A stretch of DNA of 64,000 nt from Chondrosia reniformis (lineage: Eukaryota > Porifera > Demospongiae > Chondrillida > Chondrillidae): positions 2,940,001 through 3,004,000 of the forward strand of contig OX359199.1 in NCBI GenBank assembly GCA_947172415.1, given 5' to 3'. A program made the position numbers and the translations under genes. This document shows positions 32,528-44,712 of this stretch, in pieces (position 1 is the stretch's first letter; each line of letters begins with the position of its first letter). The notes under the pieces were generated by a model. That model had not been told where the DNA came from and did not search any database. It was given only the letters and a program-made list of their open reading frames with translations.

Positions 32528-35342
32528 ACTACTAATACCTACCTAGTACCTTCAACTAGTATATATAACTTGTACTACTACATACAAATAGTACCTACAA
32601 CTTGTATATATTACCAGTGCTAGTACGTACAACTAGTACATAAACCTAGTGTCTACAGTTAGTAAATATTACCAGTACTAGTACATACCACTAGTTAATA
32701 CTACTAGTACATACAACTAGTATATACAGCTACTACAATAACTAGTATATACAACTCGTACATACAATTATTATATATAAATAGTACATGCAATTATTAC
32801 ACTCAACTAATACATATAACTAGTACCTACAACTAGTTAATATAACTAGAACTTGTACATACAACTAATACCTACTTAGTATCTAGTATTACTACAACTA
32901 GAACTTATAACTAGTACACATAACTAGTATATACACCTAGTACATACAAGTAGCACATTCAACCAGGACATAAAACTAGTTCATATAACTAGTACATAAC
33001 TAGTAAATACAATTAGTACATAGAACTAGTTCAAACAATTAGAACATACAACTATTACATACACCAAGTACATACAACTAGGACATACAACTATTACATA
33101 CAACAAGTACATATACACCTAGTATATAACTAGTCCATACAGGTGGTACATACAACTAGTTCATACAATTAGAACATACAACTACTACATACAACTAGTA
33201 CATGCAACTAATACCTACAACTAGTAAACATAACTTCTACTAGTACATATAACTAGTTCTTACAACTAGTACATACAACTAGTATATACAACTAGTACAT
33301 ACATATAGTTCATTTAATTATATAGAGCATTAGTACACATAATTAGTACGTACAACTGAAAATTAGGATATACAACTAGTACTTTAACCAGTACATACAA
33401 CTAGTGCATATAACTAGAACTTGTACATACAACTAATACCTACTTAGTGTCTAGTATTACTACCACTAGAACTTATAACTAGTACACATAACTAGTATAT
33501 ACACCTAGTACATACAAGTAGCACATTCAACCAGGACATAAAACTAGTTCATATAACTAGTACATAACTAGTAAATACAATTAGTACATAGAACTAGTTC
33601 AAACAATTAGAACATACAACTATTACATACACCAAGTACATGCAACTAATACCTACAACTAGTAAACATAACTTCTACTAGTACATATAACTAGTTCTTA
33701 CAACTAGTACATACAACTAGTATATACAACTAGTACATACATATAGTTCATTCAATTATATAGAGCATTAGTACACATAATTAGTACGTACAACTGAAAA
33801 TTAGGATATACAACTAGTACTTTAACCAGTACATACAACTAGTGCATATAAGTAGTACATACAACTAGTACACACAACTAGTACATTCTACTAGTATGAC
33901 CAACAAGTACCAACAAGTAGTTCATAAGACTAGTACATACAACTAGTACATACAACTTGCACATACAACTAGTAGTAACAACTAGTTCATACAATTTGTA
34001 CTTACAATTAGTACCTATGACTAGAACATTCACATATAACTGGTACATATAAATAGTACATACAACTAGTACATCAAACTAGACCTCCAACTATTACTAC
34101 TACTGAATATAACGAGTACTAGTACTAGTACATACAACTTGTTCATACAACTAGTAAATACAACTAGTACATACAACTATTACATACAATTAGTACATAC
34201 ACCTAATACATAAAACTAGTACATACACCTAGTACATAAAACTAGTACATACAACTAGTTCAAACAGTTAGTACACACAACGCCTACATACATATAACTA
34301 GTACACACAACTAATACTTATAATTAGTAAATATAATTTGTACTAGTACATACAACTAGTACATAAAACTAGAGCCTACATCTAGTAAATAATACCAGTA
34401 CTAGTACATTCAACTAGCTTTAGAACTAGAACATTCAACTAGTACACACCTAAAACATACAGTTATTACATACAACTTGTACACACAACTAGTGCATAAC
34501 TAGTTCATATAACTAGTACATTCAACTAGTACATACAATTGAGTACATACAACTAGTTTATACTTACAACTAGTTAATATAACAAGAACTTGTACATGCA
34601 ACTAGTACATACAACTAGTAAATATAACAAGTACTGGTACATACAACTAGCAAATGCAACTAGTAAATATATTACAAGTACTAGTACATAAAACTAGTAC
34701 ATACAACTAGGACATACAATTTGTACCTACAACTAGTATATACACACAACTATTTCTTACAAGTAGTACATAAAACTTCTACATACAATTAGTAAATACA
34801 ACTAGTAGATACAACTATATAGTGTATACAGCTAGTACATACAACTAGTATTACAACTGGAACATAAAACTAGTACTATGACTAGTATATACAACTAGTA
34901 CATACAATTAGTACCTACAACTAGTACCTACAACTAGTTAATGTAGCTAGTGCTTGTACATACAACTAGTATATAGAACTAGTACATACAACAATTACAC
35001 ACATTTAGTACATACAACTAGTACATGCAACTAATGCCTACAACTAGTCCATATAAATAGTACATCCATAGTATATATAACTAGAACATACCACTAGTTC
35101 ATACAACCAGCACATAAAACTAGTACCTATTACTATGACATACACATTTACCTAGTGCATATAAATAGTCCATACAACTAGTACATTAAACTAGAACTCC
35201 TACTATTACGTATAATTATTTCACACAATTAGTATATACATCTAAAACATACAACTAGTCCATGCAATTAGTGCTACAACTAGTACATACAAGTAGTACA
35301 TACAACCAGTACAAACAACTAGTAAATATAACTGGTAAATAT
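32528..35342 (-). repeat. 13-bp satellite array, - orientation
   Basis: Array with a clear tandem duplication: about 32,850-33,411 is repeated at about 33,412-33,850, sharing ACTTGTACATACAACTAATA at the start and TAACCAGTACATACAAC at the end; the second copy lacks roughly 130 bp. No gene. Confidence 0.95.
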
Positions 35343-35346
35343 ATCT

Positions 35347-35551
35347 GTGAGTGCCGCCAGTAGAAACCGCAGAAAATGGCCCCTAGAGAACGTTTGTACT
35401 CAGGTTAAACGAAATCTCTTTTATTACGAAGGGGATATGGTCGATTAAAATTATCGCACCATATACATTTTACCGTATTTAAAAAATATGACAGCCATTT
35501 TTCCATAAATAACTGAAGCTATTTTCTGCGATTTCTACTGGCGTCGCTCAC
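35347..35551. mobile_element. MITE family M2, complete copy
   Basis: A 205-bp element with terminal inverted repeats: GTGAGTGCCGCCAGTAGAAA at the left, and the complement of GTGAGCGACGCCAGTAGAAA at the right. The tetranucleotide ATCT flanks both ends (35,343-35,346 and 35,552-35,555), a plausible target duplication. The interior is non-coding and includes ATATGGTCGATTAAAATTAT, shared with copies at 44.8 and 47.8 kb. Confidence 0.8.
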
Positions 35552-35555
35552 ATCT

Positions 35556-36059
35556 AATAAATATAACTTTTACTAGTACAAACAACTAGTAAATATAACG
35601 ATTAAATATAACTTGTACTAGAACATATTACTAGTTGATACAACTGGCACATACAACTAGTACATGCAACTGGTATACAACTAGTACATACAACTAGTAT
35701 ATGCAATTAGTACTTACAACTAGTACCTACTTAGTACCTAATTTTACTAGTACTAGAACTTACAACTAGTACCTATAAAAGTACCCACCTAGTACATATA
35801 ACTAGCACATACACATATAACTGGTTCCTATAAATAGTACATACACCTAGTACTTACAATTAGTATATACATACAAAGAGTACATACAACTAGTACATAC
35901 AACTAGTTAATACACTAAGAACATACAACTACTACATACAACTAGTACATAGAACTACAACATACAACAATTACACACAACTAGTACATACTATTAGTAC
36001 ATACAACTATAACATTCAAACAACAAAATACCATTCTAACAATAAAATACCAGCCCTAG
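35556..36059 (-). repeat. 13-bp satellite array, - orientation
   Basis: Array of CATACAACTAGTA that ends near 36,005-36,045 in a short run of ACAATAAAATACCA before the reverse-transcriptase fragment. Confidence 0.85.
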
Positions 36060-36451
36060 GGAATCCCCCTTTTTTGACGTAGATATAACCATTACTAACA
36101 ATCAATTTATCACTAAAGTATATGATAAGCGAGAGGACTTTAACTTTGATATAGTAAATTTCCCCCATTTAGATAGTAATATTCCTAATACCCCAGCCTA
36201 TTGTGTCTTTATTTCACAACTAATTAGGTATTCCAGAATATGTAGTGACTTCTCCAGTTTTCAGGCTAAAAGTTTGCAGTTATGCAGTAGGCTTATAAAA
36301 CAGGGTTACAAATACTTTAAGCTAAAATCAACCTTTAAAACCTTCCTATCCCGGCAACCTCTAGTTAGAATCAAGTATAAGCAAAAGGTATCTAGTATGC
36401 TTAAGGACTGTCTTGTGTTACTCCATATTGTGTTACCCCACCTCCAAAGAA
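36060..36451 (+). pseudogene. Reverse-transcriptase C-terminal fragment of a retroelement
   Basis: An open frame in which FFDVDITITNNQFITKVYDK is followed by REDFNFDIVNFPHLDSNIP, VFISQLIRYSRICSDF and LIKQGYKYFKLKSTFKTFL. This matches the region after the catalytic core in a group of invertebrate retroelement proteins (FLDLxLxIxNGxxxTKxYDKRDDFxFxIVNFPxLDGDxP..YxVYISQLIRxAR). The upstream catalytic core is absent and the frame runs into repeat D1 at 36,452. Only a fragment of about 130 residues remains. The retroelement clade is not assigned. Confidence 0.6.
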
Positions 36452-37020
36452 CCATCCCTACATCTTCTACTATTTTTGTAGAAATTTTTTATTATTCTCT
36501 AGTTTCTGTACTTTTTATGGAGCATAAGCTAGGAATTATATAATAGACCATTTTGGTTTCATAATCTTTGACTGAATATGACGTCATTAAAATGGCGTAT
36601 TTATTGAAACCTTGACTCTAGGGCCACGAAAACCGTCATGCTCAATAATAACATTATCGCTCTCGCTTCTACAAAAGAATACAGCACGAAAATGTGGAGC
36701 AGTTTCGCTTCAGAAGTAGCCCGAAAATTAATTTCCTTGTTTAGTCACAGTTGGCAAAGAAGATGAAGAAAATGAAGAAGATGAAGAAAATGAAGAAGAA
36801 AACGAAAATGGGATATTTCACAGTTCGCTCATTTGCTAGCGGAACACGATTGCTTGCCTTTAAGGCCAGTTTATAGCACGGCTGGTGTATTTTTAACTAT
36901 GCATAGCTTTTTTTCAGCAATTTTCAGCCTATTTCGGATTTTCGCTCCCATACCATATGTATAGGGAAAACGAAACAAACCATACCATCTCTACATAGAG
37001 AGTACTACCATACTCTCTGA
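36452..37020 (+). mobile_element. Dispersed repeat D1, copy C (full length)
   Basis: 569 bp matching copy A from CCATCCCTACATCTTC to the terminal hairpin with AGAGAGTA facing TACTCTCT. The hairpin differs from copy A on both arms (AGGGAGTA/TACTCCCT), a compensatory pair of changes that suggests the hairpin is maintained. It has an expanded GAAGATGAAGAAAATGAAG tract. Confidence 0.75.
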
Positions 37021-40000
37021 TATACAAATAGAACATACAACTAGTTCATATAACTAGTACAAACAACTACTGCGTATAACTAGTCCATTTAAATAGTACA
37101 CACTATAGTACATATAACTAGTACATACCGCTAGTTCATACAACTATCACATACAACTAGTACCTATGACTATAACATACAAATTTACCTAATACATATA
37201 ATTAGTTCATACAACTAGTACATTAAAATAGAACTCCTACTATGACTATAAATATTTCACACAATTAGTACATACATCTAGTACATACATCTAGTTCATA
37301 CAACCAGTCCATACAATTAGTGCTACAACTAGTAAATACAACTAGAACATACAACCAGTACAAACCACTAGTAAATATAACTGGTAAATATAACTAATAT
37401 ATATAACTTGTACTAGTACATACAACAGTAAATATAACAATTAATTATAACTTGAACTAGAACATATTACCAGTTGATACAACTAGCAAATAAAACTAGT
37501 ACATACAACTGGTATACAACTAGTACATACAACTAGTATATGCAATTAGTACTTACAACTAGTATCTATAAATAGTACTCAACTAGTACATATAACTAGC
37601 ACATTCACATATAACTGGTACCTATAAATAGTACATACACCTAATACCTACAATTAGTACATACACCTAGTACCTACAATTAGTTGTTTGTACAAATAGT
37701 ACATACAACTAGTACATACAACTAGTTCACAGAACTAGTTCTTAAAACTAGTTAATATAACTGGTACATAACTAGTACATACAATTAGTACATAGAACTA
37801 GTTCAAACTATTAGAACATACAGCTACTACATAAAACTAATACCTATAATTAGTAAATATAGATTGCACTAGTACATAAAACTAGTGCATAAAAATAGTA
37901 CCTACAACTAGTAAATATTACCAGTACTCGTACATACAACTAGTTATTAGAACTAGTGCATGCATCTAGTACATACCTAATACATACAGTTAATACTTAC
38001 CACTAGTAAACACAACTAGTACATACAACTAGTAATACAACTAAAACATACAACTAGTATACAACGAGTACATACAACTAGTACATAAAACTAGTTCATA
38101 CACTTAAAACATATATACAACTACTATATACAATTAGTACACAATACTAATACTTACAACTAGTAAATATAACTAATACTAGTACATACAACTAGTTTAT
38201 ACAACTTTTACATTCAACTAATACATACAAATAGTGCCTAAAACTAGTAAATATAACCAGTGCTAGTATGTACAACTAGTACATACAACTAGTGCCTACA
38301 GATAGTAATTATTACCAGTACTAGTACATACCACTAGTAAATACTACTAGTACATGCAGCTAGTACATACAGCTAGTACATAACTAGTAAATACAACTGG
38401 TACATACAATTATTATATATAATTAGTACATGCAACTATTACATTCAACTAGTACATACAACTAGTTAATATAACTAGAACTTGTATATACAACTAATAC
38501 CTACTTAGTATCTAGTATTACTACTAGTAGAACGTACAACTAATACACATAAGTAGTACACACACCTGGTACATATAACTAGTACCTACAAATAGTACAT
38601 ACAACTAGTACATACAAGTAGCACATACAGTCAGTACGTACAACTAGTACACACAACTAGTATGTACAACTAGTGCATACAACTTGCAAATAACACTATT
38701 ATATACCGTTAGTACATGCAACTTTTACATTCAACTGGTACATATAACTAGTACCTACAGTTAGTAAATATTACCAGTACTAGTGCATACCACTAGTTAA
38801 TACTACTAGTACATACAACTAGTACATACAACTAGTACATAACTAGTACATACAATTATTATATATAATTAGTACATGCAACTATTACACTCAACTAGTA
38901 CATATGACTAGTACCTCTAACTAGTTAATATAACTAGAACTTGTACATACAACTAATATCTACTTAGGATCTAGTATTACTACTACTAGAACTTACAACT
39001 AGTACATATAAATAGTAAATACACCTAGTGCGTACAACTAGTACATACAAAAAGTACATACAACTAGTACATAGAAGTAGCACATTCATCTAGGACATAA
39101 AACTAGTTCATATAACTAGTACATAACTAATACATACAATTAGTACATAGAACTACTTCAAACAATTAGAACATACAACTATTTCAAACACCTAGTATAT
39201 ACAAATAGGACATACAACTAGTACATACAACTAGTACATGCAACTAAAACCTACAACTAGTAAACATAACTTCTACTAGTACATACAGCTAGTACATACA
39301 GCCAGTACATAACTAGTACATACAACTGGTACATACAATTATTATATATAATGAATACATGCAACTATTTCATTCAAATAGTACATTTAACTTGTACCTA
39401 CAAATATTTAATATAACTAGTACTAGTACATTCAACTAATACCTACTTAATATCTAGTATTACTAGTACTAGAACCAACACCTAGTACACATAGCTAGTA
39501 CACACACCTAGTACATACAACTAGATCACACTTATAGTACAAACAACTAGTACATACAAGTAGTATATTCAATTAGGACATACAAGTAGTAAATACAACT
39601 ACTACATACAACTAGCACAAACAACAAGTACATACACCTAGTATATAACTAGTCCATACAAGAGATACATACAACTAGTTCATAAAATTAGAACATACAA
39701 CTACTACATACAACTAGTACATGCAACTAATGCCTACAACTAGTAAACATAGCTTCTACTACTACATATAACTATTACTTACAACTAGTATATACAACTA
39801 GTAAATATTACCAGTAATATTACATCCAACTAGTTAATACAACTACTACATACAACAAGTACATAACTAGTTCTCATAACTACAACAACTACCAACAACT
39901 AGTATATACAACAACTAGTTCATTCAACTAGGAAATTCAGATAATTACTAATTAAAACAACTAGGACATACAATTGGTACAACTGGTAACTACAGCTAGA

Positions 40001-40353
40001 TAAAAATCACTAGTACATTTAACAATTACACACAATTAGTATATACATTTAGTACATAAAACTAGTACATAAAATTAGTATCTAGTACATAAAACTATTA
40101 CATACAACTAGGACCTACAACATGTACATAACTAGTGCATAGTATTAGTACATACAACTGGAACATACAACTAGCACATAAAAGTACTTACAATTGGTGC
40201 ATACAATTAGACCATGCAACTACTACTTAGAATTGAATACATACAGCCAGAACCTCCAACTAGTAAATATAACACACATACACCTAGTAACGAGTACTTA
40301 CAACTAGTTCATTCAACTAGTACACTCAACTAGTGCATACAACGAGTACATAC
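37021..40353 (-). repeat. 13-bp satellite array, - orientation
   Basis: Array of CATACAACTAGTA. One unit near 37,678-37,692 (TTAGTTGTTTGTAC) is in the opposite orientation. It ends at the 3' end of the LINE; the last 33 bp match 47,648-47,680. Confidence 0.95.
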
Positions 40354-40658
40354 TTGAAAAACAAAAGCCTTAACGGAGAACCTTGTTACTTCTTGCCTTA
40401 GTGTACTAAGGCAAGGAGTATCTGGCTTGGACAACCCTCAGTCAGTTATGTTTTCCTTTCTTTGGGTTTTTAGCCAGAAGCCTCGGCTTTTCCTCCTTCC
40501 GACAGCAGCAGACAGGTGCACGTCGGGCCAAAGTTGACCGTCATAATAGGAGGGAGTACCTTCATACACCAATCCACCACTGTTTTCCAGAGGTCGACAG
40601 GCAAGGACTGGGACAGGACTACTTATCGTCCAGGCCCCAATCCCTCAACAGATAGATG

Positions 40659-43157
40659 TCACCTCAATATCCTCACAGCCGAACAGAGAACAGTTCTCTG
40701 CATGGCTCTCATCACTTCTATTGCACTTTTTGACAGCTTTGGAATTCCCCTAAGGTCTTCCAGGAGCGTCTCCACTGTCCCCAAAGCACCAATTATCATC
40801 GGGACTACCTTAATTCGGTAGCCCCTAAATTGTTTCCTCATATCAGCTGCCAGCTTCTGGTACTTTTGGAACTTCTCTTGCCATCTTCCATTAATATTGT
40901 TGTCAGTAGGAACTGACATCTCAATAATGAAGAGGGACTTACATAGCCGATCCTCAACCACTAAGTCTGGCCTTCTTTCTGTCATTTCTTCATCTGTAGG
41001 GATACTAGGATCCCACAAGACTTTGACAGCCCTATTCTCATAGACTGGTTTTGCTTCTAGTTTGTACCAGGGCTCTTCCTGCTTGAATCCATATTCTTTC
41101 AACAGTCTCCACAACACTATCATTATTGTCCGGTCATGTCTCTCTTTGTAGAGAGAAAATCCCTTGGGCTCACACATGTTTAGTATGTGTTTGACTGTTT
41201 CCATAGCCTTGCCACATTCTCTGCACATTAGGAGGCTAGAATTCTTCAGAATCCTATTTTGGTACCACCTAGTGTGCAGCACATCATCTTGGGCTGGGAG
41301 AATCAGAGCCTCAGTTTGAGGTCGGAGTCTCCCCTCAGAAAGCCACACATAAGACTCCCTATTTGTGACTTGTCTGTGGTATGAGCCCTGGTGAGACTTT
41401 TCGGCTAGGTTACTTTTTAACCTTTCAGTCTGAGCCTCCCGGAGCTCACGTGCCACTCTCCTCCATTCTCTTACACTATTTTGTGAGGGATCTGTCTTTA
41501 GCCACATTTCCGGTTCTAGTTCTATTCCGTGGCTTCTCAGTATCAATCTGGCTTCTTTCAAGACTGTCCTCCTCTGCTTTGAGCACTCCAGCCACTTTTG
41601 GTGTTTAACCACAACAGCTATGAGTGGATCATTGGCAGTATGGAGGTATCTTGCCAGATTCACAACAGCCCTGTTGTGATCCAAAGGAAAACTACAGAGC
41701 CCTCTACCACCTTGAGAGCGAGGCAAATTCACTCTTTCAATGGCAGAGTTATAGTGATGACACTGGTACTTTCTCATGATCTTTCTCACCATTCGGTCCA
41801 GTTTTGGAAGCTCACTTTGAGTCCACTTCAAAACTGGGTAGGAGTATCTCAATAGAGAGGCACACAACATGTTAGAGGCTTCTGCAGCATTCTTACCATT
41901 GAGGTGAGAGCCCCACACTTTGTGGAGTCTCCTCCTCAATTCATTGGTCAAGCAAGCTTTGACCTTGCTGTCATCTACCTCAAACAGTTGTTCTAGCCCT
42001 AGGTACTTATAACTAGTACCTTTTTCAAGGCTCCTTATGGATTCTTCACTGCATTCAGGGTTGTCTGGGACAGCCAGAACTTTCCCCTTTTGCATGTGAG
42101 CTGTTCCACACTTTCTCACTCCAAAACTCATGCCAATGGCATTTGAGGTTTTCTCCACACATTCAATGGCTTCCCTGAGTTTATCAGGCCCTCCAGCATA
42201 TATCTTAAGGTCATCCATGTACAGCAAGTGTGACATGATGTTCCCTTCCCCATTATGCCAGAGGGTATATCCCTTGGTTCTGTTAAGAACTTGGGATATG
42301 GGAGCTATGGCCAGACAAAAGAGGAGTGGCGATAGGGAGTCTCCTTGGAAGAGTCCCCTGTTATATTTAACAGGGGTACTCCTAACCACCTTCCCCGCGG
42401 TCCTCAACTCAAGCACAGTAGCCCAGTGTTTGGAGAAGAGCTCTATAGACCTCCGGATCCAACCTGGGCACTTGATGGTTTTTAGCACCTTCATCACCCA
42501 CTTGTGAGGGACTCTGTCATATGCCTTCTCATAATCGATCCATGCCACACTAAGTGGCTTGCCCATAATTTTGACATCTAGACCGATTGATTGATCCAGC
42601 AGTAGACAGTCCACACAGCCCCGCCTCCCTTTTCTCATGGCTCGTTGAGCCATAGGTAAAAGATCATTAGTGTAGGTGTGAGTGAGTAATTCTGATGCAA
42701 TGTATGCTGTGACAGCCTTGTACATTGTGTTGAGACACGCAATAGGTCGGTAGTTGGCCGCACTTTTCGGGTCACCCTTTTTGGGGATGAGTAGAGTGCG
42801 ACCCCTTGTAAGCCAGTCTGGGACTGACAGATCTCCGCTCACCACCCTCCGTAGTACATCTGCCAAGGCAGACTGTGCAGAGGGGAGTGCTTTCCACCAA
42901 AAAGTGTGGATGCCATCCAGCCCAGGGGCTGACCAGCTTTTTGCCTTTTTCAAGGCTTTCCTCAGTTTGGTCTCATCAATGCTATCGGGACCTTCAGAGG
43001 AGGTTCTACCCACCCTCTTTTTGGATTCCTTTAGCCATTCTTTCACCCCTGGGTCGTCTTTGTTGACCTTACCAACAGTACCTACAATCTTTGTCCAAAA
43101 GTCTCTTACTACCTCAATTGAGGGAGCTTCATTGGAGGTTGGAACATTGCCATTCAT
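40659..43157 (-). CDS. Reverse transcriptase with restriction-like endonuclease (LINE ORF, 3' part)
   Basis: 832 residues that would nick target DNA and copy the element RNA by target-primed reverse transcription. Fingers/palm motifs: NYRPIACLNTMYKAV (about 135-149), AWIDYEKAYDRVPH (205-218, first catalytic Asp at 208), RGLFQGDSLSPLLF (267-280), and the catalytic YMDD (313-316). Thumb-like SYKYLGLEQ follows at about 382. A CCHC knuckle lies at C645-x2-C648-x8-H657-x4-C662. The restriction-like endonuclease follows: RPDLVVED (729-736), IIEMSVP (744-750) and KYQKL near 765. This order is diagnostic of RLE LINEs. The ATG at 43,157 overlaps the stop of the upstream frame (ATGA), but the same frame stays open upstream with family-like sequence, so this is more likely one ORF broken by a frameshift than a true second ORF. 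Confidence 0.9.
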   Translation of the reverse strand: MNGNVPTSNEAPSIEVVRDFWTKIVGTVGKVNKDDPGVKEWLKESKKRVGRTSSEGPDSIDETKLRKALKKAKSWSAPGLDGIHTFWWKALPSAQSALADVLRRVVSGDLSVPDWLTRGRTLLIPKKGDPKSAANYRPIACLNTMYKAVTAYIASELLTHTYTNDLLPMAQRAMRKGRRGCVDCLLLDQSIGLDVKIMGKPLSVAWIDYEKAYDRVPHKWVMKVLKTIKCPGWIRRSIELFSKHWATVLELRTAGKVVRSTPVKYNRGLFQGDSLSPLLFCLAIAPISQVLNRTKGYTLWHNGEGNIMSHLLYMDDLKIYAGGPDKLREAIECVEKTSNAIGMSFGVRKCGTAHMQKGKVLAVPDNPECSEESIRSLEKGTSYKYLGLEQLFEVDDSKVKACLTNELRRRLHKVWGSHLNGKNAAEASNMLCASLLRYSYPVLKWTQSELPKLDRMVRKIMRKYQCHHYNSAIERVNLPRSQGGRGLCSFPLDHNRAVVNLARYLHTANDPLIAVVVKHQKWLECSKQRRTVLKEARLILRSHGIELEPEMWLKTDPSQNSVREWRRVARELREAQTERLKSNLAEKSHQGSYHRQVTNRESYVWLSEGRLRPQTEALILPAQDDVLHTRWYQNRILKNSSLLMCRECGKAMETVKHILNMCEPKGFSLYKERHDRTIMIVLWRLLKEYGFKQEEPWYKLEAKPVYENRAVKVLWDPSIPTDEEMTERRPDLVVEDRLCKSLFIIEMSVPTDNNINGRWQEKFQKYQKLAADMRKQFRGYRIKVVPMIIGALGTVETLLEDLRGIPKLSKSAIEVMRAMQRTVLCSAVRILR

Positions 43158-44548
43158 CCGGAACTTCCTTTGGGTATTCCAAAGGTGGTTATGTTCCTGG
43201 AATTTCCTGCGTTCAGCTGATCTTCGCTCTTGTAGGGTCCAGACCCTGAGTTCCCCAGTGTCTGTTCCCGAGCCCTGATCAGCACATTCAGGTTTAATGA
43301 ATGAAACTCCCTCCTAAGCTTTCTTCGGAGTACTTTCTGGCGTTTGGTCATAGGATTATTATTCTGTTGACCCGCTATTTCCACATCCAACCAGGCAAGC
43401 AGTCTTCTAAACCTAAGGCCCTTGACCTTCCTGTCACTTATGTGACCTTCCTGTCTCTTACTTCCCTTCTGATTATCTGATTTCCTTCCCTGGTTGCATG
43501 GCTGCAATTCATAGGTTGTTTTTCCCCTCACAGCCATAGCAACAGAGTAGACCAGGCAGTTCAGGTGCCAGGCCGACCTAGGGCCTTCCTGCCACTCTTT
43601 CTCCACCCAATCATTGGCCTCCTGAAGCAGTGCCGTATCAACATGGTTGAACCGCACCGCCCCACAGGGTTTTCTACCAGAGAAATCTCCTGGTTTCTTT
43701 CGGAGACAGGCATCTTTTGCTTTGCCTAAAAGTTGCATCAGATTATCATTGCCACTTGTCCTGGGTCTGGGATGATCATGTGCAGGAGTTTCAACAGGGA
43801 CTGCAGGCTGCTCACCATTTTGTTCAGTCCCAGCCTGAACTTGGTGAAGCTCCTCCTCTCCCTGGGCTCCCACACCTTCCTCCACAGTCCCAGTTAGGGT
43901 GGCTACACCAAAAGAGTCAGGTTCCACAAGGTTTAGTCTCGAGAGACCTTGACCTCTGCGGATTCTACTAAGTCTTGTAGTTAGCGCTACCTTTGTGGTT
44001 TTATGGTCTGGCATTGCAGCATTCCAAGCCTGGTACAACCGCTCGGCATACCCCTTTTCCATGGGCTTACTTTCTCGGTAGAGCTCCATGAGGATATTAT
44101 CCCTCTGAAGGTTCCAGATCACCCCTTGGATCCTTCTCCTTCTAGAGGCACCTTGCGGTGCATCATTAACCAAATCTAAATCTCGGCTACCCGTTACTTG
44201 CAGTACTCCGTCTCCTGCCAAGCTCCTTTTGGCTTGGAAGGCAAGGGTTCGACCGGTCTGAGGCAAATGTGGGTATTTGCTCAGCCATTCCCGCTCTAAA
44301 CGCTTTTGATAGCCACCTCTTTTGGGTTCAGATCGCTCAAAGCAATCAATTAGTGCCCTAACCATTTCCTCAGTCCATAGGGCTGGTTGCCCCGTCACGG
44401 GGACCGAAGAAGGGTTATTACATTCAGGTATATCTACCTGTAAGGCACCAGTGGAATCGCCTATTCTGGTTGACCCAGGGTTTTCTTCACCACTGGTGCA
44501 CCTAGGCCACAGCCTGTCTTGAAAATTGTTATTCTCATGACGTAACAT
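43154..44548 (-). CDS. N-terminal part of the LINE polyprotein
   Basis: 464 residues from ATG 44,548. Two similar modules are seen: residues about 57-110 (EEMVRALIDCFERSEPKRGGY, then REWLSKYPHLPQTGRTL) and 148-200 (DNILMELYRESKPMEKGY, then YQAWNAAMPDHKTTKVAL). Both have the pattern L..(C/L)(F/Y)..S.P...GY..RL...W....P, an internal duplication probably concerned with nucleic-acid or target binding. A central linker is Gln/Glu/Pro-rich, and a Trp-containing segment (about 300-340) precedes a basic helix. After about residue 440 (near 43,230-43,260) the frame loses sense, while the frame of the downstream RT becomes family-like (TLQERRSAERRKFQEHN). One nucleotide was gained or lost near the GGGG run there. 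Confidence 0.8.
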   Translation of the reverse strand: MLRHENNNFQDRLWPRCTSGEENPGSTRIGDSTGALQVDIPECNNPSSVPVTGQPALWTEEMVRALIDCFERSEPKRGGYQKRLEREWLSKYPHLPQTGRTLAFQAKRSLAGDGVLQVTGSRDLDLVNDAPQGASRRRRIQGVIWNLQRDNILMELYRESKPMEKGYAERLYQAWNAAMPDHKTTKVALTTRLSRIRRGQGLSRLNLVEPDSFGVATLTGTVEEGVGAQGEEELHQVQAGTEQNGEQPAVPVETPAHDHPRPRTSGNDNLMQLLGKAKDACLRKKPGDFSGRKPCGAVRFNHVDTALLQEANDWVEKEWQEGPRSAWHLNCLVYSVAMAVRGKTTYELQPCNQGRKSDNQKGSKRQEGHISDRKVKGLRFRRLLAWLDVEIAGQQNNNPMTKRQKVLRRKLRREFHSLNLNVLIRAREQTLGNSGSGPYKSEDQLNAGNSRNITTFGIPKGSSG

Positions 44549-44712
44549 AACCCAGTGAAGCTGCCAGACGGAGGGTTAGCCCATACTGACAGGGAGGCTG
44601 GTTTAGCCACAGGATGCCACATGAGGGGCTAAGCACCCTGCTCCGTCGGGGGGTTGAACTGGACAATACCCATCCTCTTGTCAGCTCGGAACCACAGCCT
44701 CCAATTCCCATG

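Larger units (their letters stand above)
40354..44712 (-). mobile_element. RLE-type non-LTR retrotransposon, near full length
   Basis: A 4.36-kb G+C-richer island on the - strand: 5' leader (44,712-44,549), coding region, and a 3' end at about 40,354 starting TTGAAAAACAAAAGCC on the + strand. The 3' UTR contains a hairpin with TTGCCTTAGTG facing CACTAAGGCAA near 40,394-40,416. Coding order is N-terminal repeat modules, reverse transcriptase, CCHC knuckle, restriction-like endonuclease, as in the R2/R4/NeSL/Hero group. The flanks match a paralogous site without the insertion at 47,648-47,730, which fixes both ends to within a few bases. Confidence 0.85.

Noticed and set aside
40516-44522. Long + strand frames opposite the LINE
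   Set aside because: They are antisense shadows of the reverse transcriptase/endonuclease coding region, which has clear motifs on the - strand.
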